From positions 1-41,660 of the forward strand of contig CAMATL010000007.1 of the NCBI GenBank assembly GCA_945861145.1: a stretch of DNA of 41,660 bases, in the 5' to 3' direction. The notes under the pieces were generated by a model. It worked only from the letters and a program-made list of their open reading frames with translations, had not been told where the DNA came from and made no database searches. Below are positions 1 to 9,153 of the stretch, in pieces (positions within the stretch are counted from its first letter, which is position 1; every line of letters starts with the position of its first letter). A program made the position numbers and the translations under genes. This DNA comes from a candidate division TM6 bacterium GW2011_GWF2_37_49. GTDB taxonomy: Bacteria; Babelota; Babeliae; Babelales; RVW-14.

Positions 1-128
1 CTACAACACAAGGCCGTATTGACGCCCTTTTAGGCACAATAGCTGATAAAGAGGCTCTCTCGGTTTTTTACAAATCTGCAGCTTGTACAGTAGCAGCAGC
101 TGCTGGTCATTCAGACGACCTTATCTAA
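1..128 (+). CDS. 3' end of an unidentified gene (partial)
   Basis: An open frame enters from the left edge and ends at TAA 126-128. About 41 residues are visible, ending in a small-residue-rich stretch (SAACTVAAAAGHSDDLI). I do not recognise the family. The hairpin at 159-186 follows directly, which supports this as a real gene end. Confidence 0.5.
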   Translation, partial: TTQGRIDALLGTIADKEALSVFYKSAACTVAAAAGHSDDLI

Positions 129-158
129 TTCTCTGTACTTGAACTAGAATCTTAAATA

Positions 159-195
159 CTGGGGACTGGGTAAAACCGGTCCCCAGCTTCTTTTA
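159..195. terminator. Rho-independent terminator, probably bidirectional
   Basis: An 11-bp stem (159-169 with 176-186, one G-T pair) closes a six-base loop and is followed by CTTCTTTTAT. It lies between the stop of the partial + gene and the stop of the minus-strand gene ending at 193, so it may serve both. Confidence 0.75.
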
Positions 196-2310
196 TACAG
201 ATGCTAAGTGGCGCATGAAGCGCAGCTTGCCTTGATCGTTAAGAGGGGTTTGCTCGATACCAACCCAGCTCTTAGGCTCATAATCTTCTACCAAGCGCGA
301 CACTCGATTAAGCCACACGCATTGATTTGCCTGGAGAACATTATTCACATAGCCAAAATGGCGCGATGACATGATTTTTGAAAGCAAGACCACGCAGCCA
401 TGGTTGGCAAAGATACCTTGCTCTTCAAGCCATGGCCGATGCCGCATAAACTCGGCGTTAAAAGTCAGTAATTTTACCGGGTCTTCTTGCGTTCCCAGCC
501 CCTGATACAATCCCTTATAAAACCAATCAATCATTAAATTTTGTGCATAGCAAATCACATACGCATCGTCACCCAATGCTTTTTTAAACGCTGTGCGCAT
601 AGTGATGCCAAGCTGCTTGGCCTTATCGGTTCGCGCAGACAGAAAGGCTCCATAGCGCCCGCTCTGCATCAATCCCTGCATGGCACCGTGCACGGTAAAA
701 TTTTTCCCTACGAGTGTTGGATCAAATGCCGCCAGTGTTTCCTTGTCAAAGCCACATGTTGGTGTAAATGAGCCAATCCGCTTGCGACAATACATCTCAA
801 GATCAAGCACTACGCCACGCAGAGGGATGCCATGTGAAAGCTGCGGATCTTTCCAGCGCTCACACAAAGCCTCAAGCGGCTTGATTACTTCGTTTTGCCA
901 AAATGGCTCATGCAGCGGCGCTGGGATATCGGTAAATTCATTACCAAAACCATCTACCGCGCATACGCTTGGCAAATTGGGTAGATACACATTATTCGTA
1001 ATTTCAAATCCCACCAATAGTACCGGTACCGGGCGCTTAGCCCGCTTACAGGCGGCAGCAAGCTGCTTAGTAAAATTGCTTATCGATGCAAGAAAAGTAC
1101 TTTCTTGTTCTTTTTTGCGCGCAATGGGACTCCAGTACTGATGGGGGTTAAACGTAACCCATAACCCCTCAAATTGTGCCATCACCAGATAATTAATAAG
1201 CGTAGCTTGGCGTTGCTCACGGTCACGTGAGGACTGTTTTTTTGCTTGATCAGGAGACAACGGCTCAAAAACACTCAGCTCCATCCAGGCAACCTTGGTC
1301 AATGCTCGCGCCGCATTATCATCCTTTATTTTCCCAAAGGTATTAACAACTGAGCCAAAGTCGGGCTTGCTGACACGCTTGACCACGGCATGAAAATTTT
1401 TCTTGGCTGGCTCAGCTTGTGTTACCAGCGCGTGAAATTGCGCTAGCCCAAAGCCTATCAGCTCCAGCATCTCTTTTGCGAGTGAGGTTTTAAGGGGGCG
1501 AATATGGAACTGCTCAGTAATCCCAAACGCATTGGCGAGCATCTGGTGCCCTACGAGAATATGAAGTTTTTTTTGTGCACTGTAGGCGTACAGAAAATAA
1601 GGCAGCGTTTGTCTAATTTTTACCGATGCATAGCGGCTTGCATGTGCTGGCAAGAAGGTGAGCGAAAGATCAGGGTGATCATGTGCCTCACGCAAAAGCT
1701 TGCTTGTTAGCTGCCGCCCCTCATGAGGCAATGAAAGCGATGTGTGATAGGGCATCGGGCGACTATTGATAGGATGCTTAAGAAAAAAATCAATGGCTGC
1801 AGTAATGAGCTGGCGCAAACTTATAATTTTTCCGGGACTTTGCTCAAGTTGGCCAAGTAGTACAGGATTTGCGTCAATCCCTAACGGTACAAACAGATCT
1901 CGCAAGGCAGGCAGCAACGCTTTATTTGATGGTACATTATTAAAATTGGGAAGCAGCAGACAAACAAAAAAATTTGGCACCTGTGCAATACGATTGAGTA
2001 CGGTGGTGAGTTTTTTACCAACGGGCGATGTAGTCATGTTTGCCAAAAGATCAGCATTCACCACCAGAAACAAACCTTTATTTTGCGTGGCAATGCGCTC
2101 ACCGATGGCAGCTTCATCCACAAACGTATGCATGCCTGCATAAGTCGGGGCAAAACCAGCTACGCGCAAAAGGCCCAAGAAGGGGGCGTATACAACTTCT
2201 TCATGACCTTCAAGGTCAAGCAGCACACACGCGGCAGAAGACTGAGCAGCCGATGCACCTGAAAACCAGGCGCTCATCATGAGCAGCAGACATCTCGAGA
2301 TCTTTTTCAT
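193..2310 (-). CDS. Large exported protein of unknown function
   Basis: A 705-residue protein with a clear signal peptide (MKKISRCLLLMMSAWFSGASA). The start is fixed by a purine-rich ribosome site (GGAGAGGGGGGAG) just upstream on the minus strand. No family is recognised. The C-terminal half holds alternating hydrophobic strands ending in acidic or aromatic residues (LLVGFEITNN, GVVLDLEMYCRK, AYVICYAQNLMIDW), which resembles a TIM-barrel hydrolase, but this is only a structural impression. It is divergent from the MEMO-AMMECR1 gene and monocistronic. It probably acts in the periplasm or outside the cell. Confidence 0.8.
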   Translation of the reverse strand: MKKISRCLLLMMSAWFSGASAAQSSAACVLLDLEGHEEVVYAPFLGLLRVAGFAPTYAGMHTFVDEAAIGERIATQNKGLFLVVNADLLANMTTSPVGKKLTTVLNRIAQVPNFFVCLLLPNFNNVPSNKALLPALRDLFVPLGIDANPVLLGQLEQSPGKIISLRQLITAAIDFFLKHPINSRPMPYHTSLSLPHEGRQLTSKLLREAHDHPDLSLTFLPAHASRYASVKIRQTLPYFLYAYSAQKKLHILVGHQMLANAFGITEQFHIRPLKTSLAKEMLELIGFGLAQFHALVTQAEPAKKNFHAVVKRVSKPDFGSVVNTFGKIKDDNAARALTKVAWMELSVFEPLSPDQAKKQSSRDREQRQATLINYLVMAQFEGLWVTFNPHQYWSPIARKKEQESTFLASISNFTKQLAAACKRAKRPVPVLLVGFEITNNVYLPNLPSVCAVDGFGNEFTDIPAPLHEPFWQNEVIKPLEALCERWKDPQLSHGIPLRGVVLDLEMYCRKRIGSFTPTCGFDKETLAAFDPTLVGKNFTVHGAMQGLMQSGRYGAFLSARTDKAKQLGITMRTAFKKALGDDAYVICYAQNLMIDWFYKGLYQGLGTQEDPVKLLTFNAEFMRHRPWLEEQGIFANHGCVVLLSKIMSSRHFGYVNNVLQANQCVWLNRVSRLVEDYEPKSWVGIEQTPLNDQGKLRFMRHLASV

Positions 2311-2522
2311 ACTACTCCCCCCTCTCCTTTTCTAAAAACGAGTATAAAAAAAACTCACCGACGGCTTCAAGTCACTGAAAAAGGAAGATAAAAATAGGCC
2401 TGTGATCAACAACATCATGCGCGTTGCGGCAGCATCTTGCTTAAAAAAAACCTCATGTTCATTTTTATAAGCCAACTCACTAGACTGGGGTACTAGATGT
2501 TTAATATGAGAAAGGACGCTCT
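2311..2522. other. Divergent intergenic region
   Basis: About 210 bases separate two divergent exported-protein genes and must hold both promoters. I see no confident promoter pair. The downstream gene has the ribosome site GAAAGGAC shortly before its ATG. No RNA gene or repeat was seen. Confidence 0.4.
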
Positions 2523-4217
2523 ATGTCGAAAATAATAGTATTGTTACTACCGCTTCTGCTGACACTCACGGTAAGCTGTCAAAAAAAAGAGGCCTCTGTA
2601 CAAATAGCAGCTGCAGCAGAGGCAAGCGCAGCGCCAGCAGCACATGCGCAAAATCCAGTAGTCACCAAAGCTGCACACCTAGATGCAAACTGGTACACCA
2701 AAAACGCTGCAGACCTCAACCAGGAGCTGGATGAGTACCTCGAATTAGCGGTTAAAAAATGTTATGTCGAAGCTGATTCTGAAACGGTGCGGGCACTGGT
2801 GGTCCCCCATGCCGGGCTGTATTATTCAGGGTTTTGCGCCGCTACGGTCTATCAAACACTGCTCAGCAGCAAAAATTTATTGTCCTCCAATATCAAAAAC
2901 ACCAAGATCAACCATGTCATTATCCTAGCTCCTGATCACAGCGGTCTAAGCTATGGCATCACCCTGCCTCACTACAGCGAATACAATACACCACTTGGCA
3001 CCATCCCCGTTAATGCCTCAGCAGTAGCTGCGCTTCAAACGCTAAAGCTCGCTAAAGTTTCTGAAAAAGAGCACAACACCGAGCACTCCCTAGAAATGCA
3101 GTTACCATGGCTGCAAAAAACAGTAGAAAATTTCACCATCACGCCGCTCATTGTTGGCAATATTGATCAACATGATTGTGGGCAGCTGGTTGCAGAGCTT
3201 AAAAAACTCATGACCGATACAACACTACTTGTGGTTACCAGCGATTTTACTCATCATGGCGCACAGTACCGTTACCAAGTCTTTGATGATCACATCATTA
3301 ATTATCTACGAGCACTCGACTCTACGGTTATTGAAGCGCTACTAAAAAAAGACCTGAAGAGTTTTAATGAAATTATTGAACGCACACAGGCCACCGTATG
3401 CGGTTACAACCCACTCATGGTACTTCTCTCCCTACTTGAAGACACTAAGCTAGGTGATGTTGAAGGCCGCCTCTGCTCGTACTACACATCTGCCCACCTC
3501 ACAGAGGCACGTATAAGTAACCCTACCATCAATGTTGCAGACCTGATTGGTGACTTGCCTGATGAGCATGCTCAAGCTTCAGTGAGTTACGCAGGTATTG
3601 TGTTTAGCGCACAACGCGTTGCAGACCTTTCGCAAGAAAACAAGCTCACCGGCTTTGAAAAACGCGCACTGACCACCATGGCGCGAGAAACAATCGATAA
3701 TGAATTGGGAACTGTAGATCGTGAACCGCAACAGCTGCTGTGGCCAATTACAACACCAGGCCTCACCAAGCCTCAAGGGGTGTTTGTAACACTACATGAC
3801 AAAAACGATCAGCTTCGTGGCTGCATTGGCCGCATTACTACACTCAAACCGCTGTATCAAACGACGCAAGACATGGTTATTGCCGCTTCATTTAAAGATG
3901 AACGCTTTGGGCCGCTCTCTAAAGCAGAACTCGAATCAACTAAGATAAGCCTTACCGTACTAAGCAAGCCGGAACGCGTGTTTGCACTGAGCAACATAGT
4001 TCTTGGCAAACACGGCATCATCTTGAACAAATTCAATGAGGATGGCACACTACAAACCTCATCGGTGTTTTTACCACAAATACCACTCTCAATGAAATGG
4101 GATCTTGCTACCACACTTGCTGAGCTGAGCAAAAAAGCCGGTTTACCACGTGAAGGATGGCAAGATAATTGTGAACTACAAATTTTTGACGGCTACGAAA
4201 TTAAAGAAGAAATATGA
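2523..4217 (+). CDS. Lipoprotein MEMO-AMMECR1 fusion (AmmeMemoRadiSam system B+A)
   Basis: 564 residues. The N-terminus is a lipoprotein signal (LTVSC, Cys19) followed by a low-complexity Ala-rich linker. A MEMO domain (about 60-345) shows VPHAG, LAPDHSG, EHSLEMQLPWL, TSDFTHHG and TVCGYNP. These include the His, His and Cys positions proposed to bind metal in MEMO1. An AMMECR1 domain (about 375-560) follows with the LRGCIGRI signature. Fused MEMO-AMMECR1 proteins are known beside a radical SAM partner in the AmmeMemoRadiSam system; no radical SAM gene is in this window. The lipobox suggests envelope placement. The stop overlaps the next gene's start by four bases (ATGA), so translational coupling is likely. 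The family's reaction is unsettled. Confidence 0.88.
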   Translation: MSKIIVLLLPLLLTLTVSCQKKEASVQIAAAAEASAAPAAHAQNPVVTKAAHLDANWYTKNAADLNQELDEYLELAVKKCYVEADSETVRALVVPHAGLYYSGFCAATVYQTLLSSKNLLSSNIKNTKINHVIILAPDHSGLSYGITLPHYSEYNTPLGTIPVNASAVAALQTLKLAKVSEKEHNTEHSLEMQLPWLQKTVENFTITPLIVGNIDQHDCGQLVAELKKLMTDTTLLVVTSDFTHHGAQYRYQVFDDHIINYLRALDSTVIEALLKKDLKSFNEIIERTQATVCGYNPLMVLLSLLEDTKLGDVEGRLCSYYTSAHLTEARISNPTINVADLIGDLPDEHAQASVSYAGIVFSAQRVADLSQENKLTGFEKRALTTMARETIDNELGTVDREPQQLLWPITTPGLTKPQGVFVTLHDKNDQLRGCIGRITTLKPLYQTTQDMVIAASFKDERFGPLSKAELESTKISLTVLSKPERVFALSNIVLGKHGIILNKFNEDGTLQTSSVFLPQIPLSMKWDLATTLAELSKKAGLPREGWQDNCELQIFDGYEIKEEI

Positions 4218-5401
4218 GCATAACGATAATCATTGGTACATCAGCAGCTGGCCTCGCCGCTGCCAACAAGCTGCGCGACCTAGACCCATCAGCAGAAATT
4301 ATATGCCTGACTAAAGAATCATCCATGCCCTACAATCGTTGCCTGCTCGCAGATTTTTTAGGCGGTAGTCGAACTAAAGAACAAGTACACACAAAAACTC
4401 AACCGTTTTTTGCTGAAAAAAATATAGACCTCCAGCTTGATGTGGAGGTCACCGGCCTTGATGTAGGGGCCAAAAAAATAACATTGCGCAGCGGGTCTAT
4501 GCTTGCTTACGACAATTTAATCATCGCTACCGGACGATCAGCTTTCGTGCCAACGCCAATAGACGTTAGCCTACCAGGCATTTTTCCATTCTATGATCTT
4601 GACCATGCAACAGATATTTTGTCATACCAAGCAGCAACCAAAGCCAGACGTGTTTTAGTTATTGGGGCCGGCATCACCGGCTTAGAATGTACCGATGCAT
4701 TGCATCAACGCGGCCTAGAAGTTACGGTAGTAGAACGCAGCACACAAGTTTTAGCGCGGCAAATTGATAATGATGGAGCTCTGTTTTTGCAAGATCTTAT
4801 GGCGCGCAAAGGCATTACACTACACCTGGGAACAACGGTAGCTAGCGTAGAAACACTGCAGGTAAGAAATCAACCAGCGTACCGAGTAACGCTTGGCAAC
4901 GGCAAGGTCATTGAAGTTGATAAAATCATCGCCGCTACCGGAGGCAGACAAAATCTTGGGTTTGCTCAAGCAGCAGGCATCACGTGTGATCAATTTGGCA
5001 TCGTCACCGATGAGAGCCAGGCTACAAACATACCTAACGTTTTTGCTGCGGGTGATGTGTGTAGCATTATTAATCTTGCCAGCGGCAAGCGCACATTTAG
5101 CACACTGTGGCCCGATGCAGTAGCACAAGGCTTAACCGTAGCCAACAGTATTGTTGGGCTGTGCAAACCATTTGCAGGCACACTCAACATCACGAGTACT
5201 AATATTTTTGATATCACGCTCGTCACTTGTGGTGATTTTTCAGCAACCAACGGCCTGGATATCCTGAGTAAATCTGCACCCGATTTTTATCATCGCTTTT
5301 ATCTTAATGATGGCATCTTGCAAGCATTTGTTATGGTTGGCAATGTGGGTAGCGTGGGGCAGCTGCGTAAAGCAATTTTAGAAAAAACACGCATTGGTTG
5401 A
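4214..5401 (+). CDS. FAD/NAD(P)-dependent pyridine nucleotide-disulfide oxidoreductase family protein
   Basis: 395 residues. An N-terminal FAD-binding fold (IIGTSAAGLAAANKL), the PYNRCLLADFLGG segment near residue 37, the ATGRS motif, a second dinucleotide fold (VIGAGITGLECTDAL, about 149-163) and the FAD-closing NVFAAGDVC match the NADH oxidase, rubredoxin reductase and NirB-like subgroup. No CxxxxC disulfide of the lipoamide dehydrogenase type is seen; the Cys after PYNR could be redox active. It shares the ATGA overlap with the MEMO-AMMECR1 gene, so the two form an operon. A rubredoxin encoded at 21.8 kb is a possible electron partner. The exact acceptor is unknown. It has no export signal, so it is probably cytosolic, unlike its operon mate. 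Confidence 0.85.
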   Translation: MSITIIIGTSAAGLAAANKLRDLDPSAEIICLTKESSMPYNRCLLADFLGGSRTKEQVHTKTQPFFAEKNIDLQLDVEVTGLDVGAKKITLRSGSMLAYDNLIIATGRSAFVPTPIDVSLPGIFPFYDLDHATDILSYQAATKARRVLVIGAGITGLECTDALHQRGLEVTVVERSTQVLARQIDNDGALFLQDLMARKGITLHLGTTVASVETLQVRNQPAYRVTLGNGKVIEVDKIIAATGGRQNLGFAQAAGITCDQFGIVTDESQATNIPNVFAAGDVCSIINLASGKRTFSTLWPDAVAQGLTVANSIVGLCKPFAGTLNITSTNIFDITLVTCGDFSATNGLDILSKSAPDFYHRFYLNDGILQAFVMVGNVGSVGQLRKAILEKTRIG

Positions 5402-5408
5402 AAAGATG

Positions 5409-5840
5409 TTAAGAGGCTATAAAGCTTAAATGATCTAAGTAATTTTGCAGCACAAACGCGGCAGCCTTAGCATGTTGCATCAATTTTTCTTCTTTATTTT
5501 CTGGTCGCTTGCCAACCGAAGCTGCACGCTTGGAACTCAAGCGCTCATCCCACAGGACCCATTTAATATCGGTAAAACCTTTTTCCAGCACAAGCGCTTC
5601 AAGACGCACCGCTTCAGCACGAATGGTGCGCGTTTGATCACTGTCAGTACCACCGCCAACAGTAATTGGCAATCCTACAACAATTACTTCGATAGGCTCT
5701 TGTGCTAATAATTTTATAAGACCTTGATCAAACGCAGCGGTCGCAAAAGTCTTAAGTGGCTTAGCAGCAATTTTCATGTAGTCAGAAGTGGCAATGCCAA
5801 CCCAGGCATCTCCAAGATCAAGGCCCATCATTTTTTTCAT
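5409..5840 (-). CDS. ruvX: RuvX/YqgF family putative pre-16S rRNA nuclease / Holliday junction resolvase
   Basis: About 143 residues from the ATG at 5840. An in-frame TTG at 5867 would add nine residues and is less likely. The RNase H-like fold signatures are present: GLDLGDAWVGIATSD near the N-terminus, VVGLPITVGGGTDSDQT in the middle and WDERLSSKRA near residue 100. Family members process the 5' end of 16S rRNA and were earlier proposed as Holliday junction resolvases. It converges on the oxidoreductase gene and diverges from polA. The ribosome site is weak (CGAAAGAAA). Confidence 0.9.
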   Translation of the reverse strand: MKKMMGLDLGDAWVGIATSDYMKIAAKPLKTFATAAFDQGLIKLLAQEPIEVIVVGLPITVGGGTDSDQTRTIRAEAVRLEALVLEKGFTDIKWVLWDERLSSKRAASVGKRPENKEEKLMQHAKAAAFVLQNYLDHLSFIAS

Positions 5841-5884
5841 AAAAATTTTCTTTCGAAGCAACAGCAATGGTCATATCAAATATT

Positions 5885-5914
5885 TTGACATACACACGAT
5901 TGGGCGGCATGATA
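5885..5914 (+). promoter_or_regulatory. Candidate promoter for polA
   Basis: A perfect -35 box TTGACA (5885-5890) is followed after 18 bases by CATGAT (5909-5914, 4 of 6 matches). The polA start lies about 50 bases downstream. Seen by eye only. Confidence 0.45.
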
Positions 5915-5964
5915 CAATGCACATTAGGCTATATTAGATCATCTCATAACACAATGCCGAGCAC

Positions 5965-8703
5965 ATGAAAAATAACCAAGTATTGAACGCAGAGGCTCTT
6001 TTTCTTGTTGATGGCTCTTATCTTCTGTATCGCTCTTATTTTGCTATAAAACCATTACAAACTGCTACAGGTATCCCTACCAATGCGGTATTTGGATTTT
6101 GTCGGGCAATAAAAAAACTGATTGATACCTTTGATCCGGCACATATCGCCATCGTGTGGGACAGTAAGGGCGGGTCTTTTCGCAATACGGTCTACCCTGA
6201 ATACAAAGCTCATCGACCACCCCCACCAAACGACTTAATGTCTCAAAAACAGCTCATCATGGAATTTATCAGCTTGGTCGGCATTCACAATGTAGCCCTC
6301 GAAGGCTATGAAGCTGATGATCTACTGGCAACACTGGTTCGACAAGAGTTAGCCAAACAAACGGTTATCGTCTGTGCCGACAAAGACATGTATCAACTCC
6401 TAGAAGACCCTAAGGTCGTCATTACCGATTTATTTAAAGACGAGATTTTTGACGCCGCTCTTTACACGGAGCGCAAAGGCTATGCGCCAGCAAAGATCCC
6501 TTTTTATCACGCACTCGTGGGTGACGCTTCTGACAATATTCCTGGCGTAAAAGGCATTGGCGAAAAATCAGCAACCGAACTGGTCAAGGCATTTGATTCA
6601 CTTGACCACCTGTACCAAAATTTAAATAAAGTTGATAAGTCACGGATCAAAACCGCGCTCATGGCTGACGAGGCTAATGCTCGCCTGAGCTTACATCTGT
6701 TTTCACTTGCAGATGCCCCGCTAGGCTACACGCTGAATGATTTTGTATTCGCCGCCACACAATGGAATCAAGCGCACAGCTTTTTTCAAACACATGAATT
6801 TTATAGCCTTGCAAAGGCAATCATCGCGCCTATAATTCCAGCGCAACAACAAATGTTTCAGCCTGCACAAGAGCAAAACTGGAAGGCAACTATCGTCAAT
6901 ACGGAAGCCGGACTACAAGAACTGTATAAAAAATTATGTGCAGCCGGTACCTACAGCATGGATACTGAAACCAGCACGCTCGAGTGGCAAAATCAAGAAA
7001 TGGTGGGCATGTCATTTTGCATTACCCCTGATGAAGCTTTTTATTTGCCTTTCACACACCCAACTAACGCAACGCAGCAAAACCTTGATCGCACTAAAAC
7101 GCTTGCATTGCTCAGAGGCACACTAGAAAACCCTGACCATAAAAAAATTTTACACCATGCCAAATTTGACCAGCATGTCTTGCGTCGTCACGGTGTATGG
7201 ACGCGTGGAGTACTATTTGACACCTTGATCGCTGCAAATTTAGTACGAGAAGACTGGAAAACAATTAACCTCAAAGACTTGTCTATGCGCCTGCTGAGCG
7301 AACGTATGCAGACATATGATGAGATGGTAGGCAAACAGTACAAGCATTTTGGCCAAGTCCCTGTAGACCATGCTGCAATCTATGGTGCACACGATGCACG
7401 ACAAACCCTGGTATTGATGCCACTATTAGAAAAAAAATTGCACCTCCTGCCTGAGCTTGAGATGTATTTTAACAACATTGATATGCCGTTTGCAGACTTG
7501 TTGTTTCGGATGGAATCGGCAGGAATTTGTTTAGATGCTGCCCATTTAGCCACCGTTAATACCAAAGTAGCAGTTGAGCTTAAAGAGATTGAGGGCAAGC
7601 TTGCAGCGGCTACACCAGCTCAACAGCTGAGCATCGATAACACCGTTAATTTTAACTCACCTCAACAAATTGAATATTTACTGTTTGATGTACTCAAGCT
7701 CCCAACGGTAACCAAAACAGCCAAAGGTCGCCGCTCAACTGACCAGGAAGTACTTGAAAAGCTATCAAACCTACACTTTATCCCAGGGCTTATCTTAAAA
7801 TATCGTGAGCTAACCAAGCTCATGAGTACGTACACGCTGCCACTACCCAAAGAAATTTATCCTGCTACCGGCCGCGTCCACACAACATTCAGCCAAACAC
7901 TCGTTGCAACAGGACGACTTTCAAGCTCAAATCCAAACGTACAAAACATTCCCACGTCGTCTGGCTATGGCCATGCTATCCGCGAAGCATTTGTGGCAGC
8001 GCCTGGCCATGTGCTGTTATCGGCGGATTATTCACAGATCGAGCTGCGCATCCTCGCGCATATTTCAAATGACGAAGCTTTGTGCAAAGCCTTTCATGAG
8101 GATAAAGATATCCATCAGCAAACAGCTGCTGAACTACTTGGCATCACCCTTGATGAAGTAACCCAACAGCAGCGCCAACTTGGCAAACGGCTCAACTTTA
8201 GCATCATGTATGGCCTCACCCCTTTCGGCCTAGCGCAAGATATGAACATCTCGCCCAAAGAGGCTAAAACTTATATCGATGCTTATTTTGCAAGCTATCA
8301 GCAAGTAAAAGAGTGGATGGATCGCACCGTAGAAGCAGGTAGAAAAGATGGGTATGTGTCCTCACTCTGGGGTCGTCGTCGCTATATCCCTGAGCTAAAA
8401 GATAACAATAAGACGGTGTTTGAAGGTGGTCGCCGCATGGCCATAAACACACCAATCCAGGGATCAACAGCAGATCTTATGAAGGTGGCAATGTTAGAGA
8501 TTGATCAAAAATTAACGGCAGCAAAACTGCAGGCGCAAATTTTATTGCAAATCCATGACGAAATCATCTTAGAAATCCCAGAACAAGAGATTAATCAGGT
8601 CGAAACAATTGTCCGCACAACGATGGAGCACGTTGTGGATTGGCGCGTACCCCTTAAAGTAGCGCTCCGCACAGGCAAGAATTGGGGCGAAATTACAAAA
8701 TAA
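5965..8703 (+). CDS. polA: DNA polymerase I
   Basis: 912 residues, the full three-domain form. The 5'-3' exonuclease (about 10-290) has FLVDGSYLLYRSYFA and GYEADDLLATL. The 3'-5' proofreading domain (about 310-500) keeps the DxE motif (MDTETS, near 333-335), the KFD Asp and YGAHD; the usual Asn of ExoII is His (HHAKFD). The polymerase domain has motif A SADYSQIELR, motif B RQLGKRLNFSIMYG and motif C QIHDEI. It fills gaps and removes primers. The proofreading residues are largely intact, unlike many reduced genomes where this domain has decayed. It is followed by rpmA after about 120 bases. Confidence 0.98.
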   Translation: MKNNQVLNAEALFLVDGSYLLYRSYFAIKPLQTATGIPTNAVFGFCRAIKKLIDTFDPAHIAIVWDSKGGSFRNTVYPEYKAHRPPPPNDLMSQKQLIMEFISLVGIHNVALEGYEADDLLATLVRQELAKQTVIVCADKDMYQLLEDPKVVITDLFKDEIFDAALYTERKGYAPAKIPFYHALVGDASDNIPGVKGIGEKSATELVKAFDSLDHLYQNLNKVDKSRIKTALMADEANARLSLHLFSLADAPLGYTLNDFVFAATQWNQAHSFFQTHEFYSLAKAIIAPIIPAQQQMFQPAQEQNWKATIVNTEAGLQELYKKLCAAGTYSMDTETSTLEWQNQEMVGMSFCITPDEAFYLPFTHPTNATQQNLDRTKTLALLRGTLENPDHKKILHHAKFDQHVLRRHGVWTRGVLFDTLIAANLVREDWKTINLKDLSMRLLSERMQTYDEMVGKQYKHFGQVPVDHAAIYGAHDARQTLVLMPLLEKKLHLLPELEMYFNNIDMPFADLLFRMESAGICLDAAHLATVNTKVAVELKEIEGKLAAATPAQQLSIDNTVNFNSPQQIEYLLFDVLKLPTVTKTAKGRRSTDQEVLEKLSNLHFIPGLILKYRELTKLMSTYTLPLPKEIYPATGRVHTTFSQTLVATGRLSSSNPNVQNIPTSSGYGHAIREAFVAAPGHVLLSADYSQIELRILAHISNDEALCKAFHEDKDIHQQTAAELLGITLDEVTQQQRQLGKRLNFSIMYGLTPFGLAQDMNISPKEAKTYIDAYFASYQQVKEWMDRTVEAGRKDGYVSSLWGRRRYIPELKDNNKTVFEGGRRMAINTPIQGSTADLMKVAMLEIDQKLTAAKLQAQILLQIHDEIILEIPEQEINQVETIVRTTMEHVVDWRVPLKVALRTGKNWGEITK

Positions 8704-8706
8704 ATT

Positions 8707-8735
8707 TTGACTTTTGGTAAAAAAATAATCAGAAT
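8707..8735 (+). promoter_or_regulatory. Candidate promoter for rpmA
   Basis: TTGACT (8707-8712), a 17-base spacer and CAGAAT (8730-8735) lie about 90 bases before rpmA. The -10 match is weak (4 of 6). Confidence 0.3.
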
Positions 8736-8827
8736 ATACGATGTATTTATCTACAATACCGTGACTTAGTCGATAAAACTGAATATTTCACCTCGTTAAC
8801 AATAAGTTCAATTGGTAAGGATTACCC

Positions 8828-9091
8828 ATGGCAACAAGTAAACAGGGCGGTTCTACACAGAATGGCCGTGAGAGTCATTCTAAACGGTTAGGCGTTAAAA
8901 AATTTAGTGGCGAAGTCATCAAGGCTGGTAACATCTTGATTCGTCAGCGCGGCAGCAAGTTCTACCCTGGAACTGGCGTCATGCGTGGCGGCGATGACAC
9001 ACTGTTTGCAGTAGCAGACGGTTACGCTAAATTCCACGTCGGCTTCAAAGGACGTCGCTTTGTAAGCGTTATTCCAGAGCGCATGAACTAA
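8828..9091 (+). CDS. rpmA: 50S ribosomal protein L27
   Basis: 87 residues, normal for the family. The N-terminus [16 protein letters not shown], then GNILIRQRG and the [17 protein letters not shown] segment are diagnostic. L27 sits near the peptidyl transferase centre. There is no N-terminal extension of the kind that Firmicutes cleave. L21, its usual neighbour, is not adjacent. A strong hairpin and then secF follow within 65 bases. Confidence 0.97.
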   Translation: MATSKQGGSTQNGRESHSKRLGVKKFSGEVIKAGNILIRQRGSKFYPGTGVMRGGDDTLFAVADGYAKFHVGFKGRRFVSVIPERMN

Positions 9092-9107
9092 AAAAAAAGA
9101 GAAAATA

Positions 9108-9135
9108 ATAAGCACTATTGAAAGATAGTGCTTAT
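9108..9135 (+). promoter_or_regulatory. Hairpin between rpmA and secF
   Basis: A perfect 11-bp stem (9108-9118 with 9125-9135) with loop TGAAAG sits 16 bases after the rpmA stop and ends 8 bases before the secF ribosome site. No U-run follows, so it looks less like a full terminator than an RNA stabiliser or partial attenuator setting the rpmA:secF ratio. The role is inferred. Confidence 0.5.
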
Positions 9136-9153
9136 CTACTTAGTGGAGAGACA

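Noticed and set aside
680-1141. 153-residue frame opposite to the 705-residue gene
   Set aside because: Shadow of the minus-strand gene; no start signal or family likeness.
5868-5964. Possible tRNA or small RNA between ruvX and polA
   Set aside because: No cloverleaf or stable fold was seen; promoter-like boxes explain the gap.
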